The translations under genes were made by a program, and so were the position numbers. A stretch of DNA of 64,000 nt from Pseudoalteromonas sp. XMcav2-N. Lineage in GTDB: Bacteria; Pseudomonadota; Gammaproteobacteria; Enterobacterales; Alteromonadaceae. Location of the stretch: the NCBI RefSeq assembly GCF_024124545.1, contig NZ_JAMXSF010000008.1, positions 186,001-250,000 of the forward strand, in the 5' to 3' direction. This document shows, piece after piece, positions 56,860 through 64,000 of the stretch; within the stretch, counting starts at the first letter, position 1, and every line of letters starts with the position of its first letter. Below the pieces are notes generated by a model. That model did not search any database, was not told where the DNA came from, and saw only the letters and a list, made by a program, of their open reading frames with translations.

Positions 56860-58956
56860 ATGACACAGACACGATTCTTTATAAACGCGTATGAAATTGA
56901 TTTGTCGCGCTCTGTGGTGATCCTGGATAGCCAGCAAACCCATGTAGAACCAAAAGTGTTGCAGGTCTTGCTGCTACTCGCACAACGTCAGCGTGAGCAT
57001 GGCGAACAGGTGGTCACCCATCAGGAGATAATGAGTCAGGTCTGGCAAGGTGCTGAAGTGGTGCCCAACGCCCTGCAACGCTGCATTGCCATTTTGCGCA
57101 AAGTACTGGGAGACGATGCCAAAAACCCCACCATTATCGCCACCCATCCAAAAATAGGGTATCGCCTGATTGCTCCAGTGCGCTGGCCGGAGCCCTCGAT
57201 TGAGCCGGCAACCAGAATAACTAATAACCCATATTTTAAAGCATCAACACTGGTAGTAAGCACTCTCTTACTATTTTCTTTATTGTATCTGCTCTGGCCC
57301 GATAATCGACGCCCTGAATACACTCGCCTGACCCCAGTAACCCACACGGATGCTCATGAATCGCATGTTATTTTTAGTCCCGATGGCGACTATCTGATCT
57401 TTAATCGCTATGCCGGTAGTTGCAGTAACCACCTGTGGGCCAGACATATTAGCAGTCACAAAGAGTATCAGCTCAGTCACACACCCGGACAATTTGGTGC
57501 TGCGAGTTTTACCCCCGACGGTCGAGAGCTGGTATTTGCCGCCAAAGCAGATTGCAACCTGGAGCGCGATAAGGTCGACACCCAGCCCTGCTGGACGCTG
57601 GCTTCACTGGACTTTGCGCAGGCACTTGGTCAGCCGCAATCCATTAAATCACGTTATCTGTGCAACCATACTCAACCTCATTTTCCCAGAGCACTGCCCA
57701 ATCACGTTTACGCCTTCTTACAACACGAAGCGGGTCAAAGTCAGGTGGTTCAGTACAACGACTTAACTAAGAGTATCAATACCTTATTCTCCACCAAAAA
57801 CGAACACCTTTACCACTTTGATTATCATGCGCCCAGTCAGCGCTTTGCCTTGCTAAGCCAGGACAAACAGCTCAATCACATACTGAGGATTGTGGATAAA
57901 GAGGCGCAGATCTTACACCGCAATCAAATCACTCTGCTGCCACATATGGACCCTAACACCTATTTGCCGGGTCGGTTTACACCCGACGGTAACACTTTGC
58001 TGGCAGTCAGCAACGGTCAGCTGTACACCCTGAGCCTCGGGGGTAAGGTAAGCAAGATCTCGACTCCGGCCAGTCATCTTCTCTTTGCAGACAAACATCC
58101 AATTGATCACACTCTGGCAGCCATTCACGGTGGTAAAGACATCGATATTGCGCACCTGCTGCTTAGCAACTCCCCTTCAGCCGACACAGCGGCAGGCATA
58201 AGCCACGAATTAAACGCCCGTGCCCTGCCCTATACCAGCCTGTCGCGCACACAGGCACAGGAGCGACAGGCACACTTTTCACCCGACGGCCAGCACATTG
58301 CTTTTGTGTCCAATCGTAACGGTACTGATCAACTCTGGGTTTGGCAGAGCAATAAGGCAACTGCGCTGAGCGATGCCAGTGTAACGCATCCAATCCACGG
58401 GTTTGTGTGGTCACCTGATGCAAAACAATTGCTCTGGGCACAGGGTGGCACACTTTATATCTCGGATTTGTCTGGCCGACAGCAGAGCCTGAGTACAACC
58501 TTACCGATTCATTCCGTTCAGACATGGGGTAACCAGGAGCACTTGCTGGTACTGATCAACGACCCCGTGCCCGGCGGTTTGTATCTATATGATTTAGTAA
58601 GTAACCAGCTGAAAAAATTGGGGGTAAACGGCGTACACCGCGCATGGCAGGCTAATAAGCAGGTCTACTACAGTGACGCTCTGGGTAAAGTAAAACGCTT
58701 CACACTAGGTGAAAACCCTGCTCACGCCACAGCGCTTTCATCTCTGAATGGGCGCGCAATGGTGATCAAAGGCGGGCATATCTTCAGCGTTGACCAGAGT
58801 AGCCTGACGCTGAACCAGTTCGACTTAAACGGCACTCTGATTAAACCACTTCGTACACTCAAACCCACCGCCTGGAAAATAAGTGACGTGCATCAGGACC
58901 AGCTGTTGCTGGAGCAGTTTATTGGTATAGACCAGGAGCTGATTCTCATAGAGTAA
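56860..58956 (+). CDS. CadC/ToxR-like winged-helix membrane regulator with beta-propeller sensor
   Basis: A protein of 698 residues. An N-terminal OmpR-type winged helix (about 1-105, VEPKVLQVLLLLAQRQREH and VVPNALQRCIAILRKVLGD) is followed by a single membrane helix (about 128-145, LVVSTLLLFSLLYLLW). A periplasmic WD40/PD40 TolB-like propeller follows, with repeated HVIFSPDGDYLIF, AASFTPDGRELVF and QAHFSPDGQHIAFVSN. This layout is that of membrane-bound one-component regulators. Its target is unknown, and no obvious partner operon is adjacent. Confidence 0.9.
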   Translation: MTQTRFFINAYEIDLSRSVVILDSQQTHVEPKVLQVLLLLAQRQREHGEQVVTHQEIMSQVWQGAEVVPNALQRCIAILRKVLGDDAKNPTIIATHPKIGYRLIAPVRWPEPSIEPATRITNNPYFKASTLVVSTLLLFSLLYLLWPDNRRPEYTRLTPVTHTDAHESHVIFSPDGDYLIFNRYAGSCSNHLWARHISSHKEYQLSHTPGQFGAASFTPDGRELVFAAKADCNLERDKVDTQPCWTLASLDFAQALGQPQSIKSRYLCNHTQPHFPRALPNHVYAFLQHEAGQSQVVQYNDLTKSINTLFSTKNEHLYHFDYHAPSQRFALLSQDKQLNHILRIVDKEAQILHRNQITLLPHMDPNTYLPGRFTPDGNTLLAVSNGQLYTLSLGGKVSKISTPASHLLFADKHPIDHTLAAIHGGKDIDIAHLLLSNSPSADTAAGISHELNARALPYTSLSRTQAQERQAHFSPDGQHIAFVSNRNGTDQLWVWQSNKATALSDASVTHPIHGFVWSPDAKQLLWAQGGTLYISDLSGRQQSLSTTLPIHSVQTWGNQEHLLVLINDPVPGGLYLYDLVSNQLKKLGVNGVHRAWQANKQVYYSDALGKVKRFTLGENPAHATALSSLNGRAMVIKGGHIFSVDQSSLTLNQFDLNGTLIKPLRTLKPTAWKISDVHQDQLLLEQFIGIDQELILIE

Positions 58957-58970
58957 CGTTTTTAAGGATC

Positions 58971-58999
58971 AAAAAAGGCATACCTGTCAGCATGCCTTT
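58971..58999 (-). terminator. Terminator shared by convergent genes
   Basis: AAAGGCAT / ATGCCTTT arms with a 10-base loop. A run of six T lies on the minus-strand side, suiting the gene at 59047-59529. Confidence 0.8.
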
Positions 59000-59046
59000 G
59001 CTGGCTCATAACGCGTGAATAACCGTGCAAAACTCAGCGAAATAGA

Positions 59047-59529
59047 TTATCTGTAGCTATAAACAACGTGTGTAAAGCCACCTACTGGTGCCGAGTACTG
59101 ACGACTTCCCATAGGGTAATAACACTTGCCATGATCCTTCACATAGTAACCCATGATCACTCTTGACCCATCCAGCTTCGGTGAATTGGGTGAACATGCA
59201 GAATGTCCGGCACTGAACAACTGAACGCCTCTGATCAAATCAAGCGTTCTGAAGTACTTTTTACCATCTTCAACCAGCACATGATAATCTGGTGCGACAT
59301 AGCTTTTGCTATGCCAGCCAACATGACAGATTTCTGCATTGCGATAGAAAGTCCCAAACAAGCCGTTCTGGTCCTTACACAGGCCAACTTCCGACCCGAT
59401 CCCACCAAACATGACAACATGGTTATAGTAATTGTATTTGTAGTAATCGGCTTTGCTCACAAAGCCCGCACTGGCAGCACCACTCACAGATAATAACGCC
59501 GCAGTCAAAAAAAGTGATTTAAGTTTCAT
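59047..59529 (-). CDS. Small secreted protein, possibly DM9/DUF3421-like
   Basis: A protein of 160 residues with a clear signal peptide (1-21, GAASA-G). The mature part holds four to five Cys and two roughly similar segments ending in a hydrophobic strand: ICHVGWHSK with YHVLVE, and KCYYPMGSRQYSAP with FTHVVYS. These recall DM9 (DUF3421) repeats, but the match is only by eye. It is transcribed alone. Confidence 0.65.
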   Translation of the reverse strand: MKLKSLFLTAALLSVSGAASAGFVSKADYYKYNYYNHVVMFGGIGSEVGLCKDQNGLFGTFYRNAEICHVGWHSKSYVAPDYHVLVEDGKKYFRTLDLIRGVQLFSAGHSACSPNSPKLDGSRVIMGYYVKDHGKCYYPMGSRQYSAPVGGFTHVVYSYR

Positions 59530-59740
59530 GTTTTTTCCCTGTTGATTGTTTTATCGTTTTAAATGCACTCAGACAGGTACAGCGCGGATTAAACGTGCAC
59601 TAGGTTGGCCTGAACACATGCAACTAATGTATCCATCAATTACAGGGCATGTTACTCCCCAGGCGGGGAAGAACCATCACCATATTGGGGGGTGACAATA
59701 AGTTAAGGGGTGGGAAAACTGTGGGCTTGGACTGAATGGA

Positions 59741-59770
59741 ATAAAGGGATCAGTCGACTGACCCCTTTAT
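59741..59770 (-). terminator. Inverted repeat after the His-rich TonB receptor
   Basis: AAAGGG and CCCTTT arms enclose the palindrome TCAGTCGACTGA (one G-U pair on the minus strand), 5 bases after the stop. No long T tract follows, so strength is unclear. The 205 bases to the next gene contain nothing else recognisable. Confidence 0.55.
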
Positions 59771-59774
59771 TCAG

Positions 59775-61883
59775 TTAATGACCAAACTTAATACGCACAC
59801 CGGCATTGACAATAAAACCATCGTTGCGCGACCAGATATCCGTCGTCCACTGACCACTGACTGCCTGCTGTGGTAACAACAGCGGATGCTCGTCGGTTTG
59901 TTTTACATCCAGCAGGTTTTCAAAGTTAATAAACCAGCTGTAACGCCCGGTGGTGATCTCCCCCATCAGGCCCAGGTGCCAGTATGGGTCGGACTCAGTG
60001 ACAAACGGGTTAGCATTCAGGCGCTGCGGCCCGGTGTAGTAGGCTTCGAAGCCAGCGCGGAAGTTACCGTGCTGCTCCCACATGGCCACAAATCCGGCCG
60101 AGTGTTTGGGCGTTAGCGCAATCTCTGTACGCGTCTGACCATCCACACTTTGGGTTGCATCCAGGTATAAATAACTGGCAGTCAGTTTTACGTCTCGCCA
60201 GTAATAACGCAGTAGCACTTCTGAGCCACGGATCTGGCTCTCGCCCAGCGCATTGATCAGCCGTACCTGGGTCGGCGGCGTGCCATCCGATGTTGGCACC
60301 ACCTCCAGCTCGGTTACGTTATCCACGTTCGAGCCAAACAGGGTCAGACTGGTTTCAACCGAATCAAACGTGTAGGTAAAGTCCAGCGAGGCCGTTTCGG
60401 CTTCCTCTGCCTGCAACTCACCTATCGGTGCTAAGCGCGATAAGCCCGCCGCTTCGATGTCTTCCACAAAAGGCGTTGGTGCAAAATAGCCCTGTGCATA
60501 GGAGCCGCGTACCGTCAGCTCGCCCGGACGATACAACAAGGTCACTCGCGGACTGAACTGAGTACCATATTCATTGTGATCATCCACCCGGGCACTCACC
60601 GAGGCGGTCAATGTATCGCTCAGGGTGTGATCCAGCTGCGCAAACAGGCCTGGCACTTCATAGCGATAATCAAAGCTCGGAAACGTCTCGGACTCAAACA
60701 CATCCGACTGATAGGCCATGCCCACTAGCCAGTCGGTTTTGTCGTTATACCCACTGATACTGGTTTCAAACAAATAGCTTTCGTGCTTGTCTTCTTCCAG
60801 TACCAGACCAAAGCCGTGCTCATGGTTTTGTATCATGGCCGATGAGCGTGCATGCAACGTCAGCGTGTCGGACATCGGCTGGCTATACACAAACCCACCA
60901 TCGAGACGCTCTGAGTCCTGCGTTTGTACATACGGGTTGCCATCCGCCATGGTAAAGCCGCGCTTGGTTCCCCCGTTGCGCTGCTCTGTCATGGCTCCGG
61001 CCGTGACATACAGAGTTTCACCCAGCTCTCCTTCCCAGAACAAACGCGGCCGTGCAGTGTAGCGCTCATACCCGGCCAAATCGAACCAGCCATCGTTGTC
61101 TATGTCTTCGGACTTCTGATGGTGTGCACCCAGCGTTAGCGAGCCTTTCAGGTCATCAGTCAGCGGGCTTTCAATGTAAGACGTCAGGTCCTGACCATCG
61201 CGGGTAGTCAGATTCAACAGCATCTCGCCCCTGAATTCGTCGCCCGGCTTACGGGAGATCAGGTTGATCACCCCGCCAAGTGCTGAGCCACCATATAAAG
61301 ACGACGCCGAGCCTTTGATGATCTCAACCCGGCCCAGATCCGTTGGTGGAATTTGTAACAGGCCAATCGATGCTGCCTGATTACCATACAGCGGCAAACC
61401 ATCGGCCAGCAGCTGAGTATAACGACCATACAAACCCTGCAATCGAATATTGGCGCTGCCCAATGCTGGCGAGGTAGTTTGCATACGCACACCGCCGGTT
61501 TCGGCCACCAGCATGGAGATGTTACCCGGACGCATCGCTGCCTTTTCTTCGATTTCTTCGCGGTTGATCAGCTCCACCCGCACCGGCTGCTCATCGGCAA
61601 TCCGGCCAGAGCGCGTCGCCTGGATAACGATCTTTTCCATTTCATGGCCGTGGCCGTGCTCATCATGGTGCTCACCTTCTGCGTGTGCATCATGGTCTCC
61701 GTCTTCATGCCCTTTTTCTTCAGCATGGGACTCATGTTCATGATGCTCAGGCCCTGGCGCAACCAGCGCAGCACTCACAGCAGTGGCCAGCGGACTCAGC
61801 GGCGCGGCCACACTCACCGACATCCCCAGCGATAAACAACTTAATGACAAAACCAAACCGGCAGAACGAAACGTATCAGACAT
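59775..61883 (-). CDS. His-rich TonB-dependent receptor, ZnuD-like (probable metal uptake)
   Basis: A protein of 702 residues. A signal peptide (to about 27) is followed by a His/Glu/Asp-rich segment (about 47-85, with HHEHESHAEEK and EHHDEHGHGHEMEK). The plug domain (about 90-200) has MLVAETGGVRMQTTS, LLADGLPLYGNQ and IEIIKGSASSLYGGSALGG-type motifs. A barrel ends in GVRIKFGH. The His-rich start resembles the zinc receptor ZnuD. It diverges from a ZntR/CueR-like merR and has a MerR-type promoter, so metal-controlled expression is likely (inference). Confidence 0.88.
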   Translation of the reverse strand: MSDTFRSAGLVLSLSCLSLGMSVSVAAPLSPLATAVSAALVAPGPEHHEHESHAEEKGHEDGDHDAHAEGEHHDEHGHGHEMEKIVIQATRSGRIADEQPVRVELINREEIEEKAAMRPGNISMLVAETGGVRMQTTSPALGSANIRLQGLYGRYTQLLADGLPLYGNQAASIGLLQIPPTDLGRVEIIKGSASSLYGGSALGGVINLISRKPGDEFRGEMLLNLTTRDGQDLTSYIESPLTDDLKGSLTLGAHHQKSEDIDNDGWFDLAGYERYTARPRLFWEGELGETLYVTAGAMTEQRNGGTKRGFTMADGNPYVQTQDSERLDGGFVYSQPMSDTLTLHARSSAMIQNHEHGFGLVLEEDKHESYLFETSISGYNDKTDWLVGMAYQSDVFESETFPSFDYRYEVPGLFAQLDHTLSDTLTASVSARVDDHNEYGTQFSPRVTLLYRPGELTVRGSYAQGYFAPTPFVEDIEAAGLSRLAPIGELQAEEAETASLDFTYTFDSVETSLTLFGSNVDNVTELEVVPTSDGTPPTQVRLINALGESQIRGSEVLLRYYWRDVKLTASYLYLDATQSVDGQTRTEIALTPKHSAGFVAMWEQHGNFRAGFEAYYTGPQRLNANPFVTESDPYWHLGLMGEITTGRYSWFINFENLLDVKQTDEHPLLLPQQAVSGQWTTDIWSRNDGFIVNAGVRIKFGH

Positions 61884-61927
61884 AACTATTTACTTGACCC
61901 TCAGGACGGGAATAAATGATACTGCCG

Positions 61928-61958
61928 ATGCTAAAGGTTACAGCGACTGGAAGGTCAA
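61928..61958 (-). promoter_or_regulatory. MerR-type promoter/operator for the TonB receptor
   Basis: On the minus strand TTGACC (-35) and TAGCAT (-10) are separated by exactly 19 bases, the overlong spacer that MerR activators untwist. The spacer begins TTCCAGTCGCTG, similar to CueR/HmrR-class operators, with a degenerate second half. The -35 lies 1 base from the merR start codon, so the regulator would also sit on its own translation start. Confidence 0.7.
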
Positions 61959-61959
61959 T

Positions 61960-62349
61960 ATGAAAATAAGCGAACTTGCGACGAAATCCCAGATAAATGC
62001 GAAAACCATCCGCTATTATGAACAAGTTGGTTTAATCAGCGCACCACAACGCGCCAGCAACGGCTACCGCCACTACCAACCGGGCGACGTAGACACCCTG
62101 ATCTTTATCCGCCGCTGCCGCGAGCTCAACATCCCGCTGGACGACATCAAACGCCTGGTAGAAGTACAAGCCGACCCCAACGCCTCCTGCGCCGTGGTCG
62201 ATAAAATCATCGCCGAACAACTCAAGCAGGTACAACGCGCCCAGCGCGAACTCGCACTACTAGAACAATCCCTGCAAACCCTCGCCTCATGCAGTGGTGA
62301 GCAGGTTGACCAGTGCACCATTTTGCATAAGTTGAAGGCGCGGGAATAA
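61960..62349 (+). CDS. MerR-family metal-responsive regulator (ZntR/PbrR/CueR-like)
   Basis: A protein of 129 residues. An N-terminal winged HTH (MKISELATKSQINAKTIRYYEQVGLI) is followed by a dimerisation coil and the metal-binding end. Cys are placed as in ZntR/PbrR: one in DPNASCAVVD at the start of the coil, and SCSG plus QCTIL at the C-terminus. This favours a zinc, cadmium or lead sensor over a redox sensor. I chose ATG 61960 with GGAAGG 5 bases upstream; the longer frame overlaps the TonB gene. It diverges from the His-rich TonB receptor. Confidence 0.9.
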   Translation: MKISELATKSQINAKTIRYYEQVGLISAPQRASNGYRHYQPGDVDTLIFIRRCRELNIPLDDIKRLVEVQADPNASCAVVDKIIAEQLKQVQRAQRELALLEQSLQTLASCSGEQVDQCTILHKLKARE

Positions 62350-62418
62350 GCTGAAATATAACAGAAAGTGTTATAACCTAAAGTTATACACGCCTGATAA
62401 AATAAGAAAAACCTATTG

Positions 62419-63603
62419 ATGCCACGACTTTCGACTTGCCTGCTGCTCGGCCTATTTTGCCTGCTAACGACACAACCACTATTTGCGCAGTTCAGTATTG
62501 ACCACACTGAAAATACACTTATTCTGCCGTTGGCACACCCGGTTGGCACGCATTATATGCATTTTGAGGACTCAAACCGTCACAGCCACAGGACACAACC
62601 AAACGCGCCCAGGCAACTTGGTGTGCGATTTTTTTACCCTACCAAGCTAACCGCCAGCCCCCGGAGATTACCGCTGTTAGACAATCAGTTTTCGCGCTCG
62701 CACAGGCTGATTTATGATACAGACGCAGATATGACACATATCGCTCCGCTGAGCGCAATGACATGGAACATTGCCGCAGAGAATGAAATACATCTGTCAC
62801 ACGACGCTTTACCCCTGATCATTTTTTCCCACGGTTATTACCTGAATCCCGAGTTGTTTACCATCATGGCTGCACATATCGCCAGCCAGGGATACCTGGT
62901 CGCTTCCATCAATCACAGTTTTGGCTCGGATTATTATCAGCCGCCCAATTCAAAAGCGATAAAAACAACAGAGCTGCCATCAGATGATCTGGGCATTGAT
63001 TTACCCATGTGGTCTGCAGATCAGCGGTTTGTACTGACTAAAATAAAACAAATGGATCACGACCCGCAAAGCCCGTTTTTCAATACACTCAATGGCCAGG
63101 TAGGTATTCTGGGTCATTCTTACGGTGGTGCAGCGGCGTTTTATACCGCGGCAAAAACCCCCGAAGTAACGGCTATTGTTAATATGGATGGCACTGTATT
63201 TGGCTGGCAAGATATCACCATCGCACAACCTTTTATGTACGTGCAGGCAGACGAAGAATACTTTAGCGAAATCTTTATCAACGTACACAACAAAGGTTAT
63301 TTAGCGTTGTTTGAATCGCTCAATCACGTCAGTTTTTCTGACATTGTGGTACTAAAAGACTGGCTAAAAAGCGGGCTGAGAGAGACACCTCAAGTTAACG
63401 CTATCCTGGACGTTGCCAGGCTAAATGCCGCTTTTTTTGAGCACCACTTTCATCACACCGAATCCACGTTTGTGCCAGCAATCAAAAGCACCACCCCATT
63501 TTCCTTCAAACTCTCTGACTGCAACCCCAAACATAACGACTCAGAAACGCCATTGCGCTGCCTGATGCATCGAATTAAGCACTGGAAACAACAGTTATTT
63601 TAG
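62419..63603 (+). CDS. Secreted alpha/beta-hydrolase, PAF-acetylhydrolase-like
   Basis: A protein of 394 residues from ATG 62419; a TTG directly before it is less likely. A signal peptide (to about 23, LFAQ) is followed by a hydrolase core with FSHGYYLNPELF (oxyanion region). The nucleophile elbow is GHSYGGAAAFY, the Asp lies near VQADEEYF, and a His is in LNHVSFSD. Two late Cys may pair. It resembles platelet-activating-factor acetylhydrolase/dienelactone hydrolase-like esterases. The substrate is unknown. Confidence 0.8.
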   Translation: MPRLSTCLLLGLFCLLTTQPLFAQFSIDHTENTLILPLAHPVGTHYMHFEDSNRHSHRTQPNAPRQLGVRFFYPTKLTASPRRLPLLDNQFSRSHRLIYDTDADMTHIAPLSAMTWNIAAENEIHLSHDALPLIIFSHGYYLNPELFTIMAAHIASQGYLVASINHSFGSDYYQPPNSKAIKTTELPSDDLGIDLPMWSADQRFVLTKIKQMDHDPQSPFFNTLNGQVGILGHSYGGAAAFYTAAKTPEVTAIVNMDGTVFGWQDITIAQPFMYVQADEEYFSEIFINVHNKGYLALFESLNHVSFSDIVVLKDWLKSGLRETPQVNAILDVARLNAAFFEHHFHHTESTFVPAIKSTTPFSFKLSDCNPKHNDSETPLRCLMHRIKHWKQQLF

Positions 63604-63631
63604 TTTGGAGGGGAAACGAACAGGTGCATGT

Positions 63632-64000
63632 TTAGCGCGTCGGGGGCGCTTTTTCAACATCTTCACGTACCATAGCGTCAATCATACTGGCTATGGTGCC
63701 ATCATTTACCATGCCAGCAAGCATACGTTCGATCTCCTCATGCCGTTCGAGCAGCTTAGACGCACGCGATACAGCCAGATAACCTTGTGTGCCTTTAAAG
63801 TAAAATGGTGCCTTGTGGATATATTGGCCTAGATTGTGGGTTTTTAAATAATGATCAGAGCGCACATCCACACTCAGTGCAGCGTCAATACGCTTTTTCA
63901 TCAGCAGGCTAAATAGCTTGTCTGTATCTACCGCTGCGAATTTTGTGAGACCGGTATCTTCATCGAATTGGGGGTCATTTTTATGGCCCAGTGTCACGCC
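63632..64000 (-). CDS. Periplasmic substrate-binding protein, SBP_bac_3 type (partial)
   Basis: Only the C-terminal 122 or so residues lie inside the window; the gene continues past the right edge. The visible part fits family 3 solute-binding proteins: LMKKRIDAALSVDVRSDHYL, an AFYFKGTQGYLAVSRAS-like strand, a helix ELLERHEEIERML-like and GTIASMIDAMV near the end. A stand-alone sensor or amino-acid-binding role cannot be decided. Confidence 0.7.
   Translation of the reverse strand, partial: GVTLGHKNDPQFDEDTGLTKFAAVDTDKLFSLLMKKRIDAALSVDVRSDHYLKTHNLGQYIHKAPFYFKGTQGYLAVSRASKLLERHEEIERMLAGMVNDGTIASMIDAMVREDVEKAPPTR

Overview
The window looks like chromosomal DNA of a marine gammaproteobacterium of the Alteromonadales, most likely Pseudoalteromonas (inference). 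The support is the conserved order rlmN - TPR/PilF - rodZ - ispG - hisS - yfgM - bamB - der, mid-range GC, many secreted hydrolases and TonB receptors, a curli operon and MacB-like export modules. I saw no rRNA or tRNA genes, no CRISPR array and no intact insertion sequence.

Positions 1-22450 are mostly housekeeping. On the minus strand lies amiB/tsaE/nnr (cell separation, tRNA t6A synthesis, NAD(P)HX repair), with queG diverging from it. A two-gene phosphorelay-type signalling pair and small stress or detoxification genes follow (glutathione peroxidase, parvulin, GST-like, DUF2750, VOC). Next come the long minus-strand rlmN-to-der cluster, ndk, and the plus-strand pair trhP and a YfhL-type ferredoxin.

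Positions 22450-33500 are a biofilm and secreted-protease region. Two decayed c-di-GMP genes (an EAL protein and a sensor-GGDEF protein) precede a LasA-type M23 peptidase. Then come a CsgD regulator and the convergent csgE-csgF-csgG operon headed by one very large curlin with about 18-19 repeats. A secreted subtilisin with P and PKD domains diverges from the curlin gene. No separate csgB or csgC is visible.

Positions 34300-55420 hold two complete HlyD-type adaptor / ATPase / FtsX-permease modules, each beside its own two-component system: OmpR type for the first, NtrY/NtrC type for the second. The second has a readable sigma-54 promoter and two palindromic activator-type sites. Between the modules sit a TonB receptor, a secreted alpha/beta hydrolase and a previously unlisted 55-codon gene (41668-41835). 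That gene encodes a peptide with a leader-like N-terminus, an AAGNG junction and a Cys/Trp/Thr-rich tail. I read it as a candidate ribosomally made, exported peptide precursor, and it is the most interesting item here.

Positions 55420-64000 start with a REP-like repeat array (167-bp units, five copies, plus inverted hairpin elements). After it come a CadC-like winged-helix/beta-propeller protein, a small secreted protein and a His-rich TonB receptor. That receptor has a MerR-type 19-bp-spacer promoter lying against the start codon of a divergent ZntR/CueR-like merR. A secreted alpha/beta hydrolase and the C-terminal end of a periplasmic substrate-binding protein close the window.
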